A stretch of 62,289 nt of DNA from Zygnema cylindricum (lineage: Eukaryota; Streptophyta; Zygnematophyceae; Zygnematales; Zygnemataceae). The stretch spans positions 1-62,289 of the forward strand of contig JBBHKE010003033.1 of assembly GCA_037447655.1 (NCBI GenBank). The letters run 5' to 3'. A program made the position numbers and the translations under genes. Below are positions 46,673-57,949 of this stretch, piece by piece. How positions within the stretch are numbered: position 1 is the first letter of the stretch; the number at the start of each line of letters is the position of its first letter. Under the pieces are notes generated by a model. The model ran no database searches, had not been told where the DNA came from, and worked only from the letters and a program-made list of their open reading frames with translations.

Positions 46673-46772
46673 GTTCTTACACATAGGGACACTTGAAAAG
46701 CGGGTCCGCCGGATACGCGCTAAAATACAAAGTAAGTTCGCTAAGTTACAAGTACATGGGGACATACCCTTA

Positions 46773-47241
46773 GACTTCCAAATATAATGTAAAGTTTCGA
46801 ACATGTAGGCCCGCCCTCACCGTTTCCGAACAACATGCGGCAATGATACGAGCGCGAGGTTGCGCCACATGTCAGCCTATCACCAAATGAATGTTTCAAT
46901 GCTGAACACAAGTGCTCCCTAGGACAACCACGTGTCACATCCATACCTTTATCTTCGTAGTATTGTACACTGCGGTACTATACAGTACAGCATATGTTTG
47001 CCGCAAGTACAGTACTGTACTTTCAAATGATCTCATTTGTGCGTATCGACACGCATTCATCCTCCGTGTTTTATGAATCCCTCTTGTCCAAACCATTTGA
47101 CTCCAGTAGTACAGCAAAGTACTGTACTGTAATGTACATTAGCTGCAGCAAGTATGATTTTTCACACGCGTATGCAATCTGCAATCTGTATTTGATCCTT
47201 CATTACATTTCTCCCTAAAGGTTTGCTTGTTCTTTCCACAG
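46773..47241. other. no gene recognised
   Basis: Contains repeated short words around GTACAGTACTGTAC (near 46975-47020 and 47105-47140). No coding or transposon ends could be supported. Confidence 0.4.
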
Positions 47242-47333
47242 CAGCTCGCAGAAGTCACAGCAACAAGACTAGGGACGGAGAAGGAGCTAATCTCCACTGA
47301 AACTGCACTGAAACTTCTTAGTAATAAGATAAG
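47242..47333 (+). CDS. possible isolated exon encoding a coiled-coil segment
   Basis: A pyrimidine-rich acceptor (TCTTTCCACAG) precedes an open segment reading QLAEVTATRLGTEKELISTE and then TALKLLSNKIR, and a GTGATC donor follows AAG at 47333. The heptad pattern is like the exon at 20913-20990. I found no partner exon nearby, so it could be chance or a gene fragment. Confidence 0.22.
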
Positions 47334-48389
47334 GTGATCTTCTATTTGCAGGATATTCTTACTGGAACAAGTATGTTTTCCAGTTCAATGGCGTTGCGGA
47401 TTTTGTTCATAAAAAATATTTTTTCAACTGAGGAAGGAAAAGGAAGAAGTATGAAAGGAAACATGTCTGTGCTGCTTTTTTGAGTTTATTTGAGGACTTC
47501 TTTTTTTGCGTATAAGCTGACATTGAGATAATGACTGGGAAGTTAACCACCATATATTTCCGCTTGGTTTATGTTGTATCGTCGAATTGGTGAAGGACTT
47601 TAAAATTATTTTAGAAGTGACAGAGAGTAAGGTAATCTCTGTAAGAAACTCAGCTCGCCAAGAAAGGTCAGAAAGGTCAGCTCTTTGGTTTGTCATCAAA
47701 ATGTCAATTGCACTACGTCAATCTGAATAATTACTTTTGCTTCATGTTCAACATATCTGCAGTTCCGGCTCATCACATTTTTGCTTTATGCGAAAAGCCA
47801 CATGGGCATGACATTTTTGATAACAAAAAATAAACATACAAATGCTAAAATAAGTGTTTAAAAAGTGTTTTTTTAATATAAGTATCATCAGTATCCACAT
47901 CAAATGTTGGGCGTTAATGTGTGTCAAATGGAATACACATTGTAGATCTTGATGCGGACATCAGGGTCAAACATCATGCCGACGTCAATGTCTATTGTCA
48001 TGTTTAGGTGTCCGTCCTTGTTTATAGAAGTTAGTATTAAACTTTAATGTCAAGTTCCATTTTGGTGTCTGTCTTTGTGTGTGTTAAATTATGATGTCAG
48101 TGTGTTGATGTTGATGGGTCCTTGTCAGCTTCAGTGTCTGTGTCGATGTGTGTGATGGCAATGTGAATGCGGATATCCATGCAGGAATCGATTTTGTTTT
48201 CCTATTTCAATGTCGGTGACTGCCTAGTCTGTTGTCTGTCGGTTTTCAACATCGATGGTCCAGTCATTTTTCTTGGGCAAATCAAAGCGTGCAGATTTAA
48301 TGTCAATGTCGATGTGGATATTCATGTTGACACAATGTTTTGATTTTGTCGCCAACGTGGATGCCGATTTTGATGTCCTTATCTGCATT
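47334..48389. other. intergenic, with degenerate GATGTC/GTTGATG short repeats from about 47880
   Basis: From about 47880 the words GATGTC, GTCAATGTC and GTTGATG recur irregularly, grading into the clearer minisatellite at 48390. No gene was recognised. Confidence 0.45.
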
Positions 48390-48565
48390 TTGGTGCCTAT
48401 CAGTATTTGTCATTTTGTGCATGTTGATGTCTATCAATATATGCCCTTATGTGCATGTTGATGCCTATCAATATTTGTCCTTTTGTGCATGTTGATGTCT
48501 ATCAATTTGACCTTACGTGCATGTTGATGTGTATCAATGTATTTTCTTATACATGTTGACGTGCA
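48390..48565. repeat. minisatellite of about 40-45 bp (GTGCATGTTGATGYCTATCA)
   Basis: Four to five consecutive copies of a unit containing TGCATGTTGATGTCTATCAA and a TTTGTCCTTTTG-like spacer, with internal substitutions. Confidence 0.8.
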
Positions 48566-48579
48566 TATTTTTTGTCATG

Positions 48580-48645
48580 TGGGGAGGGAGGGAGAGGGGG
48601 GAAAGGGGAGAGAGGGGGAGAGGGGGGAAAGGGGAGAGAGTAGTT
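48580..48645. repeat. purine-rich GGGAGAGGGG microsatellite
   Basis: G/A-only tract with the block GAGGGGGGAAAGGGGAGAGA occurring twice. Confidence 0.8.
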
Positions 48646-49732
48646 CCTTGTAGAAGCTGATGTGAAATGTAGATGTCAATCTCAATTTCGGCGAAGTTGA
48701 ATTGTATCGTATTGGGCTGCCTCGTCAAAGTTCAACACCCATGCCTGCACATAAATTAATGTTGCTCGTAGTGATATTGGTAAAGAAATGTGTGCAAGCA
48801 CCTATTTGGACCCTTTTGTGTCCATGTTGTAGTGCGGTGCACAATAATTCAGCTATTATTCAACACTTACCGCCTAGTTATTACCGCCATCCACTTTTTT
48901 ATTCCTTTAAAATATTGTTCGTGGTCAAGATTTGTAATTGCATACTTTCCCTTCCAGTGATTATGTTTCAGACTTATTCACGTGCCTGTCCAACTGTACA
49001 GGCACCTATAGTATGTGGTTCATTGTGAGCCACACCGATACTTGTTTGGCCTATGATACATGTTCTTGTTTTGAGTTGTCCACTCTTAAATGGTCATCAC
49101 AATTCATTCCCGGATTGGACTGGACCATAAGTGTATTCATTTTTTTTGCTGCTTTAAATAAGATAGTCTGGACCATAGCAAGCTGGAATTTTTTGCACTG
49201 TAAACCTATGTTGTGGTCCACACTAACAAAAGTTGGTTTTCTCATCCACTTTATTATTTCAAGTTTAAATAGCTTTATGTAATTGTAGAATATTTTGGAC
49301 CACTCTTACCCAAAGATGTTAGAATAAAAATAATTAAATTTAGAGCTGATCAATATGACTTAATGATGCCAACTGACATGTCATTAGTTTATTGTGTTCA
49401 ACTAAGGGGGATAGAAACTTATGTGCATATTGTAGTGGAGAGGGAGGAAGAGAAGAAAAGAGTGAGAAGGAATGTCGGCTACATCCTTGTGTTGTACATG
49501 ATATATTGTGGATCACTGATAACATGAAGTCATGCTTGATTGGAATACGGTTTACATATGAAAGTGTATTTAGCACCAAAATAGTGCAGCCCAATTTTAA
49601 GATATGGAGGTTTTCCATTCACTACAATGTATATGTGGTTACATGTACTCTTTATCTTTGTTCTAAAGCAGGCCTTCTACTTCTCCTTATTTCTTTTAAC
49701 TCCTCTGTGGTTTCTCTTGTTGGAAGGAGCAG
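48646..49732. other. upstream region of the dynamin-like gene, with first copy of a dispersed repeat
   Basis: Bases about 49284-49420 (TTTTGGACCACTCTTAC ... TGATCAATATGACTTAATGA ... TCATTAGTTTATT) recur at about 50682-50822 inside intron 1. A pyrimidine-rich stretch ending in GAGCAG directly before the ATG looks like a 3' splice site, suggesting a 5' UTR intron or an unseen upstream exon. Confidence 0.5.
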
Positions 49733-52700
49733 ATGGGGCCAATCACAATGGCTGGAGAGACAGATGAAGATATTCAACGATTCGAGGCCTATCAGCAACT
49801 CCTTCGTTTGGCAAGTTCCTATGAGGATATTGCTGGAACTGTTCCTCAACTTGCCGTAGTGGGAATAGAAAGTCATGGAAAATCAAGCCTTGTTCAGGCG
49901 TATGTTGGTTTTCCCTGTACCTTTATCGGTCAAGGAACTGCCACGAGATGTCCGGTGGAGTATACTTTGACACACGATGATAAATGTGATGATCCAATGG
50001 TGGAATTTGCTCCACCTCATTCGATTGGATCAACTATTCCAGCTAGTCAGCTTGAGGCAGCACTTGGAGCACATATGCGGTCACTTGGAGACGGTTTCAG
50101 TCCTCAAGCAGTCCGGGTTCGAGTACGATCGAGGGATTGTGTAAACATCGTATTACTCGATCTTCCAGGAATAATCATCAATCCGGCAGAAGGGAAAGAA
50201 GCTGATAAAGTAAAGGTCGATGAAATTGTCCAGTTTTATGCAACACAACAATCAAACTTTTTGATCCTTGTTGAGGTAACATAAAATTCTCTTTCCAAGC
50301 ATTGGTCCTAATGATTAATAGTCTTTGTGCTGTCCTGGTAACATAGTCTAGTTGTTCTTTTGCACAGTTTGGAGAAGATTCAGGTTGGTGTATAAGATAG
50401 TTTCTGTCTCTTTTCCCTCTCTGGCTGTTCTGCCTCTGTGTCTCTCTGCCTGTGTGTTCGCATGTCTTTATGTATGCAACTTTATTTGCCTCTCTTTTCT
50501 GTAGCTATATCTGGTTCTATCTGGGTTTCTCCCTGGCCCTCTCTTTCCCTTTGCCTTTGTCTCTCTCTGCATCATTTTCTTTGTCACTGTATCCTCCTCT
50601 CTGTTTTCTCCATCTATTCTTCTGCGTGTCCCTCGGTATCGACCGCCGCTCTCAGTAACCAATTCTTGTTGTAGATTATTTTGGACCACTCTTACTCAAA
50701 AATGTCAAAATCAAGCTAATGAATTTTATAGTTGATCAATATGACTTGATGAAGCCAACTGATATCTCATTAGTTTCTTATTATTGTTTGCATGTCATTA
50801 GTTTATTTTGTACAACTAAAGGAATAAACGCTTTTGAAAGTTCTCATTTCCTACAATAAATGCCATGGATGACTTATCCAACCCTGTTTATTTTCTTGGA
50901 CAGAAAGCTGTGCCAAGCGCAAATTCTGAAGCTCTTCCAAAAGAAATGAAACGATTGGTCGAACACATACGTCCGAGTTGGAGGAAGGAATGTATAATGG
51001 TTGCGACCATGTTCGATCAGCAAATCAAGGGTGGAAATTTGTCCACTATGGAAGATGCGATCACTTTTTACAAAAGCAGTCAACATCCCAATCAGCCAAG
51101 AAAACATTATGTGAGTTTGTTGCCTCGACCGGCTGGTGACAGAGACGCAGTTGGGCATATAAGACGACAGAAAGATCTCGAACAACATCTGACGAATGAG
51201 TGGCTTCTCGGAATCGCAGCAACAGCAAGAGCGGGAGAGGTTTTCCCAGCAGGTGATCAAAATAGGTTTCGTTAACCCAAAATAGGTGGTTTTTCCCAAA
51301 ATAGGTTTTGTTACACTGCCTGTTTGTCACATGGTGTGTGACATTTGTCACACGTCAGTCAGAGGTTTGCTTGTTGCGTTTCCAAGAGTCAGCGTCGGTC
51401 TCATTAACATAATGAAATCAATTGGAAGTTATATACCTGTTCTGTTTGCTCGTACTAAGAAGTTGTGATTAAGTTGTATAGCCGATTTCTGGCTTAACCA
51501 TTCACCAGGAGTTTTGGGAATGCAATTTCTCACTCGTCGGTTTAATTTTTTGTAAGAACCTGCAAATGGATCAACAAAATTTGAAGGGTTCTTGTGGTCT
51601 TCTTTGGAAACCAAATGGTTTAGGTTTTGTTCCATAGTTGCGCAAAAAAACTATTCATAAGAAAGCATGCCTTTCCAACGATGTCACTCATTGGAAGGAA
51701 CACAAATCAAGAAGAAGTATCAATTGGGTAGATGCAAAACTCTATATAAATCACTTTCCAAAAAGAATTAGTCAGAAATTCGGATTTATTCCCACACTAA
51801 TAATGGTGGCTGGCCATGTGGTGATCAAGCAGGAATTACGACATGAGTTTCACAAAAGCTATTAAAAAGCTGAATGGAAGAATTGACAACTTAAACAATC
51901 ATCTTATATTGTTACAAAGCCCTTCCTGTTAGATACTCGTAACGACACAGTATTTGAGCCGCAGTTTGCAGTTCAAGATTATTTTCTTCTGCCCAGTTAT
52001 TTGGGCAAAGTGGCTTTCATTTTTTGGCAAAATGAACAAAGCCAAAAATATAATTTTGTCAGTTGAACAGTATTTTGTTATGTAAAGAGGGAGTGCAATT
52101 AAAGTACAATTGTAGATCAGAAAATATTACGTCAAGTACAACGAAAGTACATTGAGTAAACGTAAAATACGAGTAAAACAGAAATTAAGTAATGCGTACA
52201 CGCAAAACACGAAGAAAGAAGAAAAAAATTGTATGCCTGAAGTACACACAGAGTATGGTACCTTTCTTTTTATTTCGTAATTAAGCATCCGATGTAGTTA
52301 CTTACTGCTGAGTGGCTGACGATAGAAACTTTCAGCCATTTGAACCACTTGTTTTGGGATTGCTTTTTAACCGAACTTTTTCCAAAAATAATTATTGTAA
52401 TACTCAAGAAATAATCACCTAAAAGTTATAGTAATGTGACAAGTAAACCTACCCAAAAGCTGAATTAGTGTTTGGTATTGGCAGAATTTAAGGCCCAAGT
52501 GGGCCTCGACAATGCCCGAGCGGCGATCCAAAACAAATTCTGAATTAAGTGTTTCCATTCCTGGGCTTCCATTCCCTTCCACCCTCCCTCCATTCCTTCC
52601 ATTCCCCTTCCATCCATTCCATCCATTCCATTCCCTTCCCCCCCCCTGATCTTCTCTTTCCTTTGGGTCCGTGCGTCGAGGGGTGGAAGTGAAGTCCCGG

Positions 52701-55700
52701 AGGCAGCTTCTAGAAGGCATCATGAAGCCGGGAAACCTCCGAAATAATGTCGACAAACTGTCACGCATGTTTCTAGCGCAAATTCACAGGTAGGACCACT
52801 CACCTTCGAACTGAGTCTGTGTACACGACATTTGCATCGATAGTATAGCAGTTGTCAGGTATCTCTCGTAAATGGAAGACATAGGTCGAATGATATTTGT
52901 AATGTTCGAAAAGGTACGGAAAGTAACTATGTATTGAGTTACCCCGTACTATAAATGTATTATATGTGGAAAACTTGTTTAATACACATATAATACGGGT
53001 TGACCGGATATAGTGGTACCATTCGTTTTCGTACTTTGGAACTATGGGTGAAATAGACTTGATTAGACATTATGCTGCTGAATATTATTAGTGTAAAGGA
53101 AGTATTTGTTCTAATGGACGAGATGTCGTTAACACTGGTATTGTTATAAGTGTAATTGACTCTATTACATTTGTACTAATAGTTATTTCCTTAGGCATGT
53201 GATGAATTTGCTTTCTGCATTGTGAGAAACAAACACCTTACAAATTTGCTGGTTTTTTTTTCTGGTGACAATTTCAGCCTTTTCCAATATACAAACTCCA
53301 TGAGAAAGTCTTTCGATAATAAAATACTCGACTTTTTTTCAGAAATTGAGCATCGATCCTCTGAAAGACTGAGAGATGAGGACCCGGCCCCTCTTCCTTT
53401 TGAACCTCAATGGCGTCAAAGACTTCAAAGTTTGAGAGAAGAAGACGAACTTATCGATTCAGAGCTCGTTGCCGGTCTCTTGGGCAGCACACAGGTGGGA
53501 TAAAAACATTCTACCGTTTTTTTCGGGGGTGTAGTATTTCGTGCTATTATTTGCATTGTTGTATATAGTATCAAATTTTTAAAGAATGTCACAATACACC
53601 AACTAACAATGAGCAATCAATCTGCTCAAACATGATGTCATAAAATCTCAACCGCTCATTCAAATGCAACGTTCATATGGTTTATAGAGGACTTTTTTTA
53701 AACACGTGAAAGATTTTTTTTCCTTTGTGGCTATATCGAATTTTCCATGCTTGTTGTGTGTATCGATTGAGAATCAAGACTCCATCTCAATATACATCAC
53801 TAATTTTCGGGATTCTTTCAGCACTATTACTGTGGATATTTTCGAAGTATACAGATGGTTAGTCCTTGAACAGAAATGTGGATTCACCTGATTTTGGTGT
53901 GGATATTGAGAGTTTCCATACTGTCGGGGGGCTCAAAAACAGATAAAACGAGCAAATCTTGTATTCAAGGCACTTATACTTGCCTCTGAACATGAAGACT
54001 GGTCGGATCCCGGTCTTCAGAAACGAGTTTTTGGACATTTGGCGGGAAGTCCATCAACAAAAATCAATTACGATAAAGGTATTCGTGAACTTGTGAAAGG
54101 AGGAGTTACGGATAATTTAACAGAGAGTTCCGCCTTGTTCTGGTTTTTCGATCATCTCGAATGGATACTGCGGTGAGAAACAAGGCGATTTTTCTCAAGT
54201 AGCTGTCAGAAACTATTTACTTTATTAAGATTATCAATAGTTTCTTCATTGTGGTGTAAAGTTCAACAAGTTGTAGATGATACATCTACATCTTTTTGGC
54301 TGTGTTCAATAAAAAACTTGGAGATGTGATGCATATTGCAAGCCGGTTGTCTACTTTTGCATCAAATTTGGTAATGGATGGATTTCGTGACAAATGAAGT
54401 CAAAATGTTTGAAAATTGACATGGATGGCTTTTGTTACAGAAACAATGGAGTGCTGGTGATGGAACACATTCTAAGTTCACATGAGTTTAGTGAACTGAA
54501 AGACACACAAGTTCCTGGAACCATTTTGGACCATTATCGAAAGGGGGTAAAAGAACTCGTGCAAGAAATTCGAGTACTTTTCAGGAAGTTGGCATGGATG
54601 AAGAGTCAGTAAGTTCCTTAGCGAGATAATATACTTAAACTATGTTGGATTCTTCTGTTAAATCGTCTTTCTTTTTTTGGCAAAATGCAGTGAATTGTGA
54701 CCAATATGTACCTTCTTCTTGCTTATCTGCTCCCTATCTCTCCCTCTCCCTCGCTCTTTCCCTCTCCCTCTCCCTTCCCCTTTCTCTCTCTCCCCTCCCT
54801 CTCCCTTACCCTTTCTCTCTCTCCCCTCTCCCTCTCCCTTCCCCTTTCTCTCTCTCCCCTCTCCCTCTCCCTCTCCAGCCTATTAGGATGTCTAGCGGTC
54901 TTCCATTGAATATGCACATGTCCGGAGGAAAGTCAAATGTGTTTCTAATTGTCAGAGAATGAAGACAGTGATTTCATTGTCCCCAGAATGGCTTTCAATT
55001 CCAAGAAACTTCCTAATTTTCAATAACTTCTCCACTCTCGAATCTAACATAATTTTTACCTGCAGCGTGCATATACTATTTATCGTATTTTAAGGATTTG
55101 TTATCAGTTCCATGAGAAACTGCTATCAGAATTGTTTTTTTCCTACAAACATGGACAGGGGGGGAGAGTGAGGAAAAAAATATATAAATTGTTTTATTTT
55201 ATTGAACTGACCTCTATTCGTTTCACAATTTTACATTGTTTTACATTAATCAACTAAAAATTGTTTTTTTTTTCATTTTTTCTTAAACGTTACCTATTGT
55301 GTTAATCAGAACTTGCTTAACCTATTGTGTTAATCAGAACTTGCTTTTTCTGGCCTTTTTGGGTTTTTTTTCCAGGTATGTTGCCCATATGAGAATTGAT
55401 GAACTGGAGGTTGTTTTGGACGCTATTCCTCGAGCAAATGAACACAACTTTTCATCACAACAAAATAAACCATCAATTGAAAGTTCTCAAAACAATAATC
55501 AGCAACCTGAAGCAAATAATCATCCAAGGGACAACAACGACTTTGACGATGATGATGATGAGTTTCAGGAGGCTCCTCCTCCCTCTCAAAAGTCTTCAGG
55601 AAAACCTCAAACATTGCAACAGAACAGAAATGTTGCCTCGAAAAATGCAACAGGTGCAAGTTATAGTTCACAACAAGGTGGTCCAACTTCACAATCTAGA

Positions 55701-57230
55701 GGGATATTGGAGAACACTAAAGGGGCCGGATTAGAGGAATATTTTGTCAAAGGTGTCGATTTACCTCCTCCCAGATCGGGTCTCCCAGGACATGTAATTT
55801 CTAAAATTTGCAATCGGAAATATGAGGGAACGCCTGCCTGGGTGACACCTTCTCAGGTATGTTCAATGTTGATTTCCTTTTTTATAAAGTTCATTTCTTA
55901 TGATGTGCCTATGAAATTTTTAAAATGGTCCTACATTGACAGAAAATGATGCAGAATATATTAACTAGTCCTTTAACGTCTTTTTGACATCTTTTTGTGA
56001 AATGTTAACCAGTCTCGTTTCAGTTAGGGACGGCTGAAGAGAAAAGAAATGTATGACCAGTTTAAACTCAATTGATCTTGTAAAAAGATATAGTAATGAT
56101 AATTAGAAATTTATCTGTTAGTGCTCCTAAGTTGTGTGTTTTCTTTTATCCTTGAACATTCTTATTTGAAATAACATGGATTTTTGGCTGGCGTAGGTTT
56201 GTTCTTGGGTCCGTGAAGCATATTTCTTCAATATTATTGAGTTGTTACGAGAACTCGACTTTCTGGTGAACTCAATGGTGGTCCTCGAGGTCAACGGAGA
56301 TGTAGATCGTCAGAGGAGCATTGATGACGCCATTACCAAAATCTTGCTCTCAAGTGTATGTTCTTTATAACCTTCAAACTGTGCTTAAATTTGATCTTTT
56401 AATTTTTGACGATAATCGCTCGCATATTCTCTCATAAATTTAATGAAAAACCACTGAATAAATTATTGAGAGAAGACAAAACTCATTTAAGTGATTGCAG
56501 CCTTTATGTCAATTTTCTCTTTTTATCAGGTCGTAGGAGTTCATTTTTTCATCTTTTTACATTTTTGTTACTCAGAGAGTTTGCTATCTGTGGTGGAACT
56601 TACATAAAGATATGTATTTGTTCTGAATAACTCAATAATGAGGCCTTTGTATAGATTCATCCAGCTTTTTTTTACTTGTCTTGTTCGGTTGCCTTAAATA
56701 GGAGCTTTTGTTTTGGCCAGAGTGTCAACTTCATGTTGGAAGGTTCATGATTGGGAACACTTTCATTAACACATCTAAATTATAGTCCTATTTAAGTAGT
56801 GAAACTAAGAAATTTGAAGGCCTATTATCGAATAATGTGCGAATCAGTTGGATTCTGATACTGAGTTTAATTGTTTTAGAGTTTATGACACCTTTACGAA
56901 CACACTATTCTTCTCTGCATTTTTTTTAACTTTAGCGGCAATAATGAAAGGGAACTCCTTCTGTACAAGTTTCTACTTAGAGACACACAGCGACATAAAG
57001 GGGGACAGAGAGAGACAGACAGACGAACTTCTCTTCATCTCTTGAACTTGGCAATAATGAGTTTTGTAACATTTTTGTCGATTGAATAGGAGGAAGAGCT
57101 TGACCACCTTCGACAGTTCAATAGGGCGGAAGTTCAAGCAAAGCAAGACCAAGAGGAAGCTCTTCTCGAAAAGATAACTGCAGACCACAAAATTGCAACG
57201 GAAGCGATAGCAATTTTGGAGCGTCCTTAA
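49733..57230 (+). CDS. divergent dynamin-family large GTPase, nine exons, 808 aa
   Basis: Exons 49733-50275, 50904-51252, 52681-52789, 53278-53494, 53913-54172, 54441-54608, 55376-55856, 56197-56355, 57090-57230 sum to 2427 = 809 codons with all phases matching. The G domain shows P-loop GIESHGKS (residues 44-51), the switch-I-like stretch GQGTATRCP and DLPG (143-146). The G4 site reads TMFD (216-219), lacking the lysine of T(K/R)xD. Then come stalk-like helices (VKSRRQLLEGIMKPGNLRNN, FFDHLEWILR, RIDELEVVLDAI), an Asn/Gln/Asp-rich linker (about 55430-55720), and a C-terminal helical part (VREAYFFNIIELLRELDFLV ... RSIDDAITKILLSS) in the place of a GED. There is no PH domain or proline-rich tail. 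Membrane fission or organelle division is inferred from the family. Exon 5's acceptor is weak; a 36 bp micro-exon at 53822-53857 is an alternative addition. The start could be M1 or M6. Confidence 0.85.
54728..54880. repeat. CT-rich microsatellite in intron 6 of the dynamin-like gene
   Basis: Units of CCCTCTCCCTTCCCCTTTCT and TCTCTCTCCC repeat two to three times, forming a polypyrimidine tract on the sense strand. Confidence 0.8.
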
Positions 57231-57949
57231 AACATCATACAGAAAAGTGAGAGAAAGAAAGAGAGAGAAAAAAGAGGGTGAGGAAGAGGGAGAGAGGAGA
57301 AAGGTCGAGGGAGAGGGAGAGAGGAGAAAACAGTCGTTCTGTCTAAATGTGTAAGAGTACCACACGGCGCAGCTGCACATAAAGTGTTTTATAATAGTAA
57401 TAGGCTACAATAGCACATAAATTTTCATATATGCTATAATCATGGTTAGGATCTTGACGAGTTTGTCTTTACATTTTGCCATCGTCGTGTATATTCTCTT
57501 GTCGTACTTTTTTTGGGATAGATTCTGTAACCCTAAATCTCAAGGCTAGGGTTTAACTTAAGCTACGAACAAAAATGGATTCTATGATGTATAACAAGAA
57601 TGGATCAGTTTTTTATGGATTCTATGTTCGGTCAACTTTTCAAATTGTCGTCACGCTCTCGGTGTGCTAGTTCTCTTTGAAAGAAAAACTATGTAAGCAT
57701 TTTTTTGGATGCATTCTTTTTATGGTATTTGGTGACTTTAACCTTGAAGGTCCTATGACTATTAAGGTCATCCTTTTAAAACTATCTCCTGATTGTTGAA
57801 ATATATCTTGAGCAAAATAACCGTAATATGAAACAAGAAAAATCTAGGTGTTTAGGAAAATCTAAAGAAAATCTGCTTAGAAGAGAATCTAGCGGTTCTT
57901 TTTACAGTTTTCCAATTTTGAGGAGAACTTACAAGTAATTGCCAGTTGC
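57231..57949. other. 3' flank of the dynamin-like gene; GA-rich tract, no further gene
   Basis: AGAGAGAAAGAGAGAG-type purine tract at 57240-57330, followed by AT-rich sequence without supported ORFs. Confidence 0.5.

Larger units (their letters stand above)
45389..46772 (+). mobile_element. Harbinger-like non-autonomous element H3 (1378 bp) with TTA target duplication
   Basis: Element 45392-46769 begins GGGTGTGTCCCCATGT and ends ACATGGGGACATACCC (one mismatch), flanked by TTA at 45389-45391 and 46770-46772. A hAT MITE and a TACACCG element sit inside it. Its short ORFs (for example 45553-46038) resemble no known transposase. Confidence 0.82.

Noticed and set aside
48390-48565. Regularly spaced repeats as a CRISPR-like array
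   Set aside because: The units are directly adjacent and diverged, with no unique spacers, in a eukaryotic intergenic region: a minisatellite.
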